From NCBI GenBank assembly GCA_031280335.1, contig JAITGZ010000229.1, forward strand, positions 1-9,615: a DNA stretch of 9,615 nucleotides, in the 5' to 3' direction. How positions within the stretch are numbered: position 1 is the stretch's first letter; every line of letters begins with the position of its first letter. The DNA comes from Deltaproteobacteria bacterium (GTDB taxonomy: Bacteria > Desulfobacterota > Desulfovibrionia > Desulfovibrionales > Desulfovibrionaceae). Below, one piece after another: positions 1-6,138 of this stretch. The position numbers were made by a program, and so were the translations under genes. The notes under the pieces are model-generated. The model saw only the letters and a list, made by a program, of their open reading frames with translations. It ran no database searches and was not told the origin of the DNA.

Positions 1-726
1 CCGGCCCGCATCGGGCACCGTCCCGGTATTTTCCACCTGTTCCGCCGCGATGAAGATGAGCAGTATCGCGGCGTTTCCGCCCTGTCCGCCGGGGTCAAGC
101 TCTTCCGCAACCTGGGCGACGCCCTGGCCGTGGCTGGCCTGATTAAGTATTACGGCACAGACCAAGCTCCGCAGATTGACGAGCCACTGGACACCTGCAC
201 CACGAAACCCCGTTTTGGCGTGACGCTCTCTTGGATTTCCAAGATGCGCGGCACGAATATTGGCCAGATGCCGGACACGCCCCTCCAGACCGTTACCGCC
301 TGCCCGCATTTTGCGGCAGTGTACGCCTTCCTGACCAAGTACTACGGCAAGAGCGATGCCCAGGCGGCGGACGCTCCGCTGCGCACAGTCTGCTCCCGCG
401 AGGACCTTGGTCTGGTGCTGTGCTATGTGGACGGAGAGCCGTATGTCATTGTTGACATCGGCATGCGCATGCTTCAGCCGCGTGAGCAGGCCGGGTGTAT
501 GGGCTTTCCCCCGGAGTATATTCTGGAGCGCACGGCCAGCGGCCCCATCAGCAAGGAAGCCCAGAATTTTCTCATCGGCAACGCGGTCTGCCCCGGCATG
601 GCCGAGGCGCTCATCCGGGCCAACTCCATCGAAGACGAAGCCAGGGCCTATGCCGCCCCGTCTGTCTGGCAGGAGACCTTCTGGCCCAGCCGTGAGGCCG
701 CCCAGCGCCGGAGGGTGGCGGTATGA
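1..726 (+). CDS. Phage-type DNA (cytosine-5-)methyltransferase, C-terminal part (5' end outside window)
   Basis: The frame is open from base 1 to a TGA at 724-726 and gives 241 visible residues, so the gene starts left of the window; the first in-frame start inside (GTG at 130) is not the real one. The C-terminal half of a C5-cytosine methyltransferase is clear. The motif IX region reads RMLQPREQAGCMGFPPEY (visible residues 156-173) and motif X reads NFLIGNAVCPGMAEALI (189-205). Before these, the target-recognition region holds three similar units of about 35 residues with the pattern K(Y/M)xG...PLxTxxxxxxF, near residues 49-73, 81-105 and 113-137. The catalytic PCQ/ENV motifs lie upstream and cannot be seen. 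Such enzymes methylate cytosine in DNA using SAM; in prophages they usually protect phage DNA from host restriction. Its stop overlaps the next start as ATGA, which implies co-translation. Family certain; specificity and activity unknown. Confidence 0.9.
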   Translation, partial: PARIGHRPGIFHLFRRDEDEQYRGVSALSAGVKLFRNLGDALAVAGLIKYYGTDQAPQIDEPLDTCTTKPRFGVTLSWISKMRGTNIGQMPDTPLQTVTACPHFAAVYAFLTKYYGKSDAQAADAPLRTVCSREDLGLVLCYVDGEPYVIVDIGMRMLQPREQAGCMGFPPEYILERTASGPISKEAQNFLIGNAVCPGMAEALIRANSIEDEARAYAAPSVWQETFWPSREAAQRRRVAV

Positions 727-1076
727 CGCCCACACGTCCGGTTATGCGCTACCACGGCGGCAAATGGCGTCTCGCGCCCTGGATTATGGCGCATTTCCCG
801 CCACACGCCATGTATGTTGAGCCATTCGGCTGCGGCGCTGCCGTGCTGCTGCGCAAGCCCCCAAGCCGCCAAGAGATTTACAACGACCTGGACGGCGAGG
901 TGGTGAACGTTTTTCGGGTGCTGCGGGATCCGGCCCAGGCGGAGCGCCTGGCGCGGCTTTTGGCCCTCACGCCGGTGAGGCATCTTTTAGGCAACACATC
1001 GGGCAGAAAGGCCGGCACGCATTGGATGGTGTTTATGAAATCCTCTGACGTAGGGGGAGAGAATGACAACCGTTGA
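723..1076 (+). pseudogene. Truncated D12-class N6-adenine DNA methyltransferase (Dam-like)
   Basis: The ATG overlaps the stop of the cytosine methyltransferase gene. Residues 1-84 match the N-terminus of D12/Dam-type adenine methyltransferases: RYHGGKWRLAPWI (9-21), the SAM-binding segment YVEPFGCGAAVLLRKP (31-46), and EIYNDLDGEVVNVFRVLRDP (51-70). The family is normally about 260-300 residues and carries a catalytic DPPY motif further on. Here the similarity stops at about residue 84, near base 973, and is replaced by about 33 unrelated residues before a TGA. The catalytic motif and target-recognition domain are therefore missing. The likely cause is a deletion joining this gene to the segment before the downstream HTH gene. 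The remnant should have no methyltransferase activity and shows that the prophage is decaying. Its tail overlaps the next gene by 14 bases. Confidence 0.85.
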
Positions 1077-1353
1077 AATTGTGATCCCTGAAGGCTTTGA
1101 CTTTCGTGCCGCATTTGAAAAAGCCATGAAAGAGACTCTTGCGCCTGTCGGCAGACTTGAAATGCTGAAATGCAAACCAAGCCTGACAAGCAAGGAAGTT
1201 GAAACACTCTATGGGATTCCTGAAAGCTCACTGAGAACATGGCGTTGCCGGGGGGGCGGTCCCAGGTTTTGCCAGCCCTATGAAAAGGGCGCGGTTCTCT
1301 ATGAGCATGACGACATCAGGGACTTCATACGCGGAAATCGCATAAAGACTTAG
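1063..1353 (+). CDS. Small AlpA/excisionase-like helix-turn-helix protein
   Basis: This 96-residue protein has a strong ribosome binding site (GGGGGAG five bases before the ATG). Residues 41-96 look like a MerR/HTH_17-type DNA-binding domain of the excisionase/AlpA kind. LTSKEVETLYGIPESSLRTW forms the helix-turn-helix, followed by a wing with CRGGGPRFCQ, and ending in YEHDDIRDFIRGN. Residues 1-35 have no recognisable domain and may form a helix. Next to an integrase the natural reading is a recombination directionality factor (Xis) or a regulator of the element. It is convergent with the integrase and their stop codons overlap, unlike the common tandem xis-int order, so the two cannot share a promoter. 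Fold fairly sure; excision role inferred from position. Confidence 0.72.
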   Translation: MTTVEIVIPEGFDFRAAFEKAMKETLAPVGRLEMLKCKPSLTSKEVETLYGIPESSLRTWRCRGGGPRFCQPYEKGAVLYEHDDIRDFIRGNRIKT

Positions 1354-2474
1354 CTATGCAGCATTTCACCGATTATATTGACGGCGATCCGTTTGCTTTT
1401 GGGAGAAAGTTTCGCATAGCGTTCCGTCATTCTCGTGGAAGCGTGCCCCATAAGTTCCGCGACTTCACTCAGAAAAACACCTTTTTGCACTAACCAGGAC
1501 GCGAAGGTATGGCGTAAAGTATGAAAAACAACTTTGTATCTGGCATTTGTCACCCCTTCGTTGAAGCCGCATTCTTTAACGGCTTTCAAAAAGGGTTTTC
1601 CGGCTTTGAAAATTTTCCCCGCGGTGCGCGGGGATGGAAAGACAAGATCGGACGCATCGCTCCCCACCATGCGCCCGGCAAGCATCTTCTTTGCCCGGTC
1701 GGACAAATACGCCGTATATGTGCCGGGCTTGGCCTCGATCACGTCAATAATGCCGGACACCATATTAACCTGACGGCAGCGAAGTTGCAAAATATCATCC
1801 AGGCGCATGCCGGTATGCAGCGACAACAGCGTAATATCATGCCACAGCGGGGATGTGAGGCGAAGTTTTCCCAACAGGGCGGACGCCTCTTCCTGGGTCA
1901 GCCAGCGCATACGCGCATTGTCCGTCCGCGGCATTTTTATGGCTGTCGTCGGAACCGGTCCGTGGTAGATGCCCCAGACAAGCGCCTTGCGATACACTCG
2001 CCGGATCAGCCCGAGGGTATGCTTGATTGTCTGCGCGGACCGTCCGGATTCCCCAAGCTCCAATTTCATGCGGTCAAGGTCAAGTGCTGTAATGCTGTTC
2101 ATGGCCCTGTTTTTGAAGCGGGGAAGAACATGCTTTTTCGCAAGGATGACGATATTCGATCTGTCCTTGAGCGTGGGGAGGTGTGTTCTTTCCCATTCTT
2201 CCCAGGCGGCCCCGAAAGTGAGGGTGCGGGAAGTCTGGTCAACGGGCGCTCCCACGCGCAATGCCTCCATGCGCTCCTTGCGCTTGCCGACAGCGGTAGC
2301 TTGGGAAATACCTTCGGAACGCCAGCCTATTTTTTCCCAAACCTTGCGTCCTCCGCCATCGTTGAAGGTGATGTAAAAACACTCATCCGGCTTGCCGTTG
2401 TGCATTTTTACAGCACTGACAAGACAGTACACGCCAGTGTCCTTGGTCCGTGTTCGCTTGCCTTTTTCCTTCAT
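1350..2474 (-). CDS. int: Tyrosine recombinase / phage integrase
   Basis: This 374-residue site-specific recombinase has a full catalytic set: Arg224 in HTGMRLDDIL, a candidate beta-hairpin Lys249, His318 and Arg321 in HTLRH, His344 in MGHAS, and nucleophile Tyr353 in MTERYAKLSP. Residues 1-75 form a basic N-terminal arm-binding type region. Residues 85-180 form the SAM-like core-binding domain (LTFGAAWEEWE onward). The catalytic domain occupies about 190-370. It would integrate and excise the element at the tRNA-Val attachment site about 160 bp upstream of its start. The ATG at 2474 is chosen because an in-frame stop lies three codons upstream. The Shine-Dalgarno is weak (AGGGT about 9 bases away). 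A TTGACA (2580-2575, minus) lies upstream without a clear -10. The gene looks intact although the neighbouring prophage gene is broken. Confidence 0.95.
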   Translation of the reverse strand: MKEKGKRTRTKDTGVYCLVSAVKMHNGKPDECFYITFNDGGGRKVWEKIGWRSEGISQATAVGKRKERMEALRVGAPVDQTSRTLTFGAAWEEWERTHLPTLKDRSNIVILAKKHVLPRFKNRAMNSITALDLDRMKLELGESGRSAQTIKHTLGLIRRVYRKALVWGIYHGPVPTTAIKMPRTDNARMRWLTQEEASALLGKLRLTSPLWHDITLLSLHTGMRLDDILQLRCRQVNMVSGIIDVIEAKPGTYTAYLSDRAKKMLAGRMVGSDASDLVFPSPRTAGKIFKAGKPFLKAVKECGFNEGVTNARYKVVFHTLRHTFASWLVQKGVFLSEVAELMGHASTRMTERYAKLSPKSKRIAVNIIGEMLHS

Positions 2475-2481
2475 TTTTTGC

Positions 2482-2529
2482 TACCCTATTGCTACTTTCA
2501 GGGTGGATTTTTTACCCTATTGCTACTTT
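2482..2529. repeat. 17-bp direct repeats upstream of the integrase (probable arm-type sites)
   Basis: TACCCTATTGCTACTTT occurs at 2482-2498 and again, perfectly, at 2513-2529, a 31-bp period. The shorter core TTGCTAC occurs three times, at 2478-2484, 2489-2495 and 2520-2526. The offsets of 11 and 31 bp are close to one and three helical turns, so bound proteins would sit on the same face of the DNA. The position between the integrase start and the attachment site fits arm-type binding sites for the integrase N-terminal domain, or sites for the HTH protein. The repeat nearest the gene also covers the weak integrase ribosome binding site, so binding could repress int. Function is inferred. Confidence 0.7.
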
Positions 2530-2631
2530 TACGCGCAACAGTTTATACCTCCTCTTCAATATTTTTTCTTTGCTTGTCAATGCTTTTCAACAATAAAGCC
2601 AACACATCAACCAAGCTCAACAGTTATACTA

Positions 2632-2681
2632 TCGGCCTTACAAGCCGGTGGCCGCAGGTTCAAATCCTGCACCGCCCACCA
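2632..2681 (+). other. Attachment site: 3' half of tRNA-Val (UAC)
   Basis: These 50 bases match the 3' half of a tRNA. The anticodon stem is TCGGC/GCCGG (2632-2636, 2644-2648) with loop CTTACAA, giving anticodon TAC (valine) at 2639-2641. The variable loop is TGGCC. The T arm is GCAGG-TTCAAAT-CCTGC (2654-2670). The 3' acceptor strand is ACCGCCC, then A and an encoded CCA (2671-2681). A matching 5' acceptor (GGGCGGT) and a proper D arm are absent upstream, so this is not a working gene. Tyrosine integrases commonly insert into tRNA 3' ends; this is the copy left at the chromosomal side, and the reconstituted tRNA should flank the left end of the element outside the window. Confidence 0.85.
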
Positions 2682-2700
2682 AGCAAGAATCTCACCAAGC

Positions 2701-2740
2701 CCCGCAAGGTCTCAAAAGCCAAGCGGGTCTTAACTTTTCT
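2701..2740 (+). terminator. Possible weak terminator of the original tRNA-Val transcript
   Basis: About 20 bases after the CCA end, CCCGC (2701-2705) can pair with GCGGG (2723-2727), followed by TCTTAACTTTTCT. The stem is only 5 bp, with a loop of 17 containing a further GG/CC pair, and the T tract is interrupted, so the call is weak. The position just after a tRNA 3' end is what makes it plausible. Confidence 0.28.
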
Positions 2741-2766
2741 GGAAATAGACAGTCTCATATCCTCTC

Positions 2767-2860
2767 ACAAAATCTATGGACATTCCACTAAAAGACGGTA
2801 CGTATGGAGGCGTACAGGCGGCAGCCCCGCTTGTCCCATATTCAAGTCCATAAATTTTGT
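2767..2860. repeat. 15-bp imperfect inverted repeat with 64-bp spacer in the livK upstream region
   Basis: ACAAAATCTATGGAC (2767-2781) and GTCCATAAATTTTGT (2846-2860) are inverted copies with one mismatch in 15. The spacer contains a smaller stem GTACG/CGTAC (around 2798-2815) and a GC-rich piece, so the transcript could fold into a branched hairpin. No convincing gene lies here; the 25-codon frame from 2776 has no ribosome binding site. It could be a structured RNA, a small palindromic mobile element, or paired regulator sites. Apart from this, the putative terminator and the livK leader hairpin, I see nothing else in the gene-free stretch 2682-2971. Confidence 0.5.
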
Positions 2861-2913
2861 CTTGCCGGATTGCTTTTTCAGGCGAAATGCCGCACTATTA
2901 TAACATTCTATGG

Positions 2914-2944
2914 CGGCGGATAAGGACGGGTGCCCTGTCCGCCG
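2914..2944 (+). promoter_or_regulatory. Leader hairpin upstream of livK
   Basis: CGGCGGA (2914-2920) pairs perfectly with TCCGCCG (2938-2944). The loop offers an alternative stem, GGACGGG against CCCTGTCC with one bulge, so two mutually exclusive folds are possible. It lies 27 bases before the livK ATG, downstream of a possible -10 box TATAAC (2899-2904) that has no good -35. A switchable leader hairpin before a transport operon could attenuate transcription or translation. The tail GATTTAATTT is only moderately T-rich, so it is not a standard terminator. Confidence 0.35.
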
Positions 2945-2971
2945 ATTTAATTTCAAGCAAACGGAGAGGTT

Positions 2972-4096
2972 ATGAAAAAAAATTTTTTACTTTGCCTGTC
3001 CCTGTTGGCGTTTATATGTGGGGGGACATCGGCCTTGGCCGGAAGCGTAAAAATTGGCCTTATGGCACCGCTCACCCTTGCCTACGCCAGTGAAGGCGAG
3101 GATATGCGCCGGGTTGTCTCTCTGCTGGCGGATGAAATAAATAAAAATGGCGGCATCAACGGCAACATGATTGAGATAGTAGTCCAGGATGATGGCAGCG
3201 ACCCCAAGACAGCGGCGCAGGCGGCGCAGCAGCTCGCTACCCTTGGTGTAAGCGCGGTCATCGGCACTTACGGTTCGGCTGTAACCGAAGCCTCGCAGAA
3301 TATTTATAACCGCAATGGCATGTTGCAGATTGCCACAGGTTCTACGTCGCTTCGTCTTTCTGAAAAGGGCTTTAAGCTTTTTTTCCGTACTTGTCCGCGT
3401 GATGACGATCAGGGCAAAGTGGCGGTGAACACCCTGCGCAAAATGGGCTATAAAAAAATAGCCATTTTGCATGACAACACAGCTTATGCCTCTGGTTTGG
3501 CAGAAGAAATACGCGATGGTTTGGCCAAGGCCGGGATAACCAGGCTTGCGGCCTACCATGCCCTGCAGCCGGGCGAGCGCGATTACAGCGCCATCCTCAC
3601 CCGGATCAGAAACGCCAACCCTGATGTTATTTTCTATACCGGCTATTATCCGGAGGCCGGTATGCTGTTGCGCCAGATGCGTGAAATGAAATGGAAGGTA
3701 CCCATGATCGGCGGTGATGCCACCAACAATGCGGATCTGGTCAAAATAGGCGGAGTTGATGCCGTATCCGGTTTTCATTTCATTTCTCCGCCCATGCCGG
3801 GGGATTTGGATTCCCAAACCAACAGGGATTTCATCAATGCCTATCAGGCCAAATACAACTCCATGCCCTCCCTCTGGTCGGTGTTTGCCGGGGACGCCTT
3901 GAAGGTGATTGTGGAGGCCATGCGCGCCACAGGTACTGATGCCGTGAAAATGGCCGCGTATCTGCATGACAAGCTTAAGGATTTTGACGGTTTGACCGGT
4001 AAAATCTCTTTTGACGCCAAGGGCGACCGGGTGGGCGATCTTTATCGCCTGTACATGGTGGACGCCAAGGGCCAGTTTATTTTACAGCCCAAATAA
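2972..4096 (+). CDS. livK: Branched-chain amino acid ABC transporter, periplasmic substrate-binding protein
   Basis: This 374-residue protein of the LivJ/LivK family (periplasmic binding protein type I fold) captures leucine, isoleucine, valine or a related ligand and delivers it to LivHM. Residues 1-23 are a Sec signal peptide (MKKNF, hydrophobic core, ALA before Gly24); Cys16 is not in a proper lipobox, so a soluble periplasmic protein is expected. Family hallmarks are IGLMAPLTLAYASEG (28-42), DEINKNGGINGN (54-65), the ligand-side GTYGSAVTEAS (98-108), ATGSTSLRLSEKGFKLFFRT (121-140), ILHDNTAYASGLAEEI (165-180) and FYTGYYPEAGMLLRQM (221-236). Length is normal. The Shine-Dalgarno GGAGAGG precedes the ATG by a few bases. 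It is the first gene of the operon, 60 bp from livH with a strong palindrome in the gap. The exact ligand cannot be read from the sequence; aromatic or amide ligands occur in this family. Confidence 0.95.
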   Translation: MKKNFLLCLSLLAFICGGTSALAGSVKIGLMAPLTLAYASEGEDMRRVVSLLADEINKNGGINGNMIEIVVQDDGSDPKTAAQAAQQLATLGVSAVIGTYGSAVTEASQNIYNRNGMLQIATGSTSLRLSEKGFKLFFRTCPRDDDQGKVAVNTLRKMGYKKIAILHDNTAYASGLAEEIRDGLAKAGITRLAAYHALQPGERDYSAILTRIRNANPDVIFYTGYYPEAGMLLRQMREMKWKVPMIGGDATNNADLVKIGGVDAVSGFHFISPPMPGDLDSQTNRDFINAYQAKYNSMPSLWSVFAGDALKVIVEAMRATGTDAVKMAAYLHDKLKDFDGLTGKISFDAKGDRVGDLYRLYMVDAKGQFILQPK

Positions 4097-4109
4097 AAGT
4101 CCGCCCCAT

Positions 4110-4135
4110 GTGCGGCGGGCTTAAGCCCGCCGCAC
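4110..4135. promoter_or_regulatory. Perfect 26-bp palindrome between livK and livH
   Basis: The arm GTGCGGCGGGCTT (4110-4122) is followed immediately by its exact reverse complement (4123-4135), so the two 13-bp arms meet at a central TTAA. It starts 14 bases after the livK stop. No T tract follows, so it is not a normal intrinsic terminator. In other binding-protein operons, for example malE-malF, such hairpins stabilise the upstream mRNA so that the binding protein is made in excess over the membrane parts; the same role is inferred here. A REP-type dispersed repeat is the alternative. Confidence 0.75.
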
Positions 4136-4156
4136 GCCTCCCTCTCAAGGATATTC

Positions 4157-5062
4157 ATGATCGAGTTTTTACAGCAGCTTACCAACGGTCTGGCCGTGGG
4201 CGGCATCTATGCCCTGATTGCCCTGGGTTACACCATGGTTTACGGAGTGCTTAAACTCATCAATTTCGCGCATGGAGAGCTTTTTACCCTGGGATCTTAC
4301 CTGGGGATGAGTCTGTTGCTTTCTTTCATCTTGGGAGGTCTGCTCAGCCCTCCTCTGGCCGTGATGCTTGTCATTTTGATGATTATGGGCCTGGTAGGCT
4401 TAAGCGGCTTTGTGCTGGAGCGGGCGGCCTACCGCCCCCTGCGCCGGTCCAACCGTCTGGCGGCGGTGGTTTCGGCCCTGGGGGCGTCCATTTTTTTGCA
4501 AAACGCGCTTATGCTTGTTTATGGCCCCAAATACCAAGTTTATCCGGACCAAGTCAGAATAACCATGACTTTAAGCTTGTCAGGCCTGGATATCCCCTTG
4601 ATGCGCCTGCTGCTGTTCATCACCTCAACCCTGCTCATGGTCGCCCTGTACCTGTTCATCCACAAAACCAAGACCGGCACGGCCATACGCGCCGTGGCCA
4701 CGGATCAGGACGCGGCCAGGCTCATGGGCATTGACGTGAACCGAATCATCTCCCTAGTTTTTATCATCGGTCCTGGCCTGGGCGGAGCGGCCGGGGTGTT
4801 TTTGGGGCTTTATTACGGACAAATCCGCTACGACATGGGAGCGCTGTACGGGTTAAAGGCTTTCACCGCCGCCATCATCGGCGGTATCGGCAATATCCCT
4901 GGGGCCATGCTGGGCGGTTTTTTGCTGGGGGTGGCCGAGGCCATGGGCGCGGCGTATATCTCCCCCGCCTGGAAGGATGCCTTTGCCTTCATGGTGCTGA
5001 TTGTTATTCTCATTCTACGCCCTACCGGCCTTCTGGGCGAAAGAACGGCCAATAAGATATGA
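4157..5062 (+). CDS. livH: Branched-chain amino acid ABC transporter, permease LivH
   Basis: This 301-residue inner-membrane permease of the LivH family forms one half of the transport channel with LivM. Its start GLAVGGIYALIALGYTMVYG (11-30) and INFAHGELFTLGSYLG (35-50) are typical of the family. About eight hydrophobic segments are seen. The cytoplasmic coupling (EAA-type) loop, which contacts the ATPases, is GTAIRAVATDQDAARLMGID (174-193). The conserved C-terminal permease motif is YGLKAFTAAIIGGIGNIPGAMLGG (231-254) and the protein ends with LRPTGLLGER. AAGGA lies about six bases before the ATG. The TGA stop overlaps the livM ATG (ATGA), indicating translational coupling. Length and motifs look intact. 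Confidence 0.95.
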   Translation: MIEFLQQLTNGLAVGGIYALIALGYTMVYGVLKLINFAHGELFTLGSYLGMSLLLSFILGGLLSPPLAVMLVILMIMGLVGLSGFVLERAAYRPLRRSNRLAAVVSALGASIFLQNALMLVYGPKYQVYPDQVRITMTLSLSGLDIPLMRLLLFITSTLLMVALYLFIHKTKTGTAIRAVATDQDAARLMGIDVNRIISLVFIIGPGLGGAAGVFLGLYYGQIRYDMGALYGLKAFTAAIIGGIGNIPGAMLGGFLLGVAEAMGAAYISPAWKDAFAFMVLIVILILRPTGLLGERTANKI

Positions 5063-6138
5063 GTGTCCGCCGTCTGCCCAAAGCGGCGCTCGGCCTGGCT
5101 GCTGCGGCACCGGCCCTGACTCTGCCCATCTTGCTCGGCCCCTATTGGACCAACCTGCTCAACGATGTGGGCATTTACGCCATCCTGGGTCTTTCTCTAA
5201 ATATAATCCTGGGACACTGCGGCCTGTTCCACATGGGGCACTCCGCCTTTTACGCTGTGGGGGCCTATACGGCGGCCATCCTTTCCACCAGATTCGGCTG
5301 GCCCATACTTTGGGCTATGCCTTTTTCCGGGCTGCTGGCCGCGCTGTTCGCCCTGGCTGTGGCCAAACCCATCATCCACCTGCGCGGTGACTACCTTTTG
5401 GTGGTGACCATCGGCATTGTGGAGATTGTGCGTATCGCCCTGGTCAACAACATCTTCGGTCTCACCGGCGGTTCCAACGGGCTGCTGATTGTTGACCCCA
5501 TTCGCATTTTCGGCCTGGATCTTTTCAGACCCATACATTTTTATTACCTTATATGGAGCATGGCCGCGATCACCGTGGTTTTGTTCTACTTGCTGCAGAA
5601 CTCTCGTTTCGGCCGGGCCTTGAACTACATCAAGCAGGATGAGCTGGCCGCCGAAGGTAGCGGCATCGATACAACCCGCTACAAACTCGCCGCCTTTGTG
5701 CTTGGGGCGCTATGGGCCGGGATGATCGGGGCGATTTTCGCCGCCAAGATCGAAACCGTTTCGCCCCAGTCTTTTGCCTACAGCGAGTCGGTTCTGTGCT
5801 TCGCCATCGTCATCCTGGGGGGCGCGGGGAGCATTCCGGGCGTTCTCTTGGGGGCCTTTTTGATCACCGGCTTGCCGGAGGTTTTTCGCGGGCTGCAAAG
5901 CTACCGCCTGTTTTTTTTCGGGGCGGCCATGGTCGTTATGATGATTTTCCGCCCCCAGGGGCTGATCCCGCCGCGCCGCCGCCGCTATGATGTGCGCCCT
6001 TATCTTGGCCGCTTTCCCTGCGGCATAGCCGCACATTATGCGGTCCACGCGGTACAGGGGGATGCGGACGGCGGAATGGGTCCGCCTGGAGATGGGGAGA
6101 GGGAGGAGTACAGCCTGAAAAAACGGGAGGAGTCCTGA
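5059..6138 (+). CDS. livM: Branched-chain amino acid ABC transporter, permease LivM
   Basis: This is the second permease subunit, pairing with LivH in the inner membrane. Family marks are [27 protein letters not shown] (44-70, LivM signature), [19 protein letters not shown] (107-125), the EAA-type ATPase contact loop [20 protein letters not shown] (181-200), [16 protein letters not shown] (251-266) and [13 protein letters not shown] (297-309). Most LivM proteins end shortly after that arginine-rich motif. This one continues for about 50 residues, which are polar, rich in Gly, Glu and Lys, and unlike the rest. The DNA of this tail contains two small perfect hairpins (6019-6033 and 6070-6086) and the Shine-Dalgarno of livG. 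The tail is either an unusual cytoplasmic extension or an originally non-coding spacer that became translated. The stop and the livG ATG share one base (TGATG). Confidence 0.93.
   Translation: MSVRRLPKAALGLAAAAPALTLPILLGPYWTNLLNDVGIYAILGLSLNIILGHCGLFHMGHSAFYAVGAYTAAILSTRFGWPILWAMPFSGLLAALFALAVAKPIIHLRGDYLLVVTIGIVEIVRIALVNNIFGLTGGSNGLLIVDPIRIFGLDLFRPIHFYYLIWSMAAITVVLFYLLQNSRFGRALNYIKQDELAAEGSGIDTTRYKLAAFVLGALWAGMIGAIFAAKIETVSPQSFAYSESVLCFAIVILGGAGSIPGVLLGAFLITGLPEVFRGLQSYRLFFFGAAMVVMMIFRPQGLIPPRRRRYDVRPYLGRFPCGIAAHYAVHAVQGDADGGMGPPGDGEREEYSLKKREES

Noticed and set aside
2632..2681. Complete functional tRNA-Val gene
   Set aside because: The 5' acceptor strand GGGCGGT is absent and the D-arm-like sequence upstream does not pair properly, so only the 3' half is present.
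2776..2853. 25-codon leader peptide upstream of livK
   Set aside because: No ribosome binding site and no run of Leu, Ile or Val codons as expected for an attenuator peptide.
1521..2903. Long rightward open frame of 460 codons opposite the integrase
   Set aside because: It is antisense to a complete integrase with all catalytic residues, shows no known domain, and runs through the tRNA scar and intergenic DNA.
2987..3967. 326-codon leftward frame opposite livK
   Set aside because: A shadow of livK codon usage; livK has a signal peptide, family motifs and ribosome binding site.
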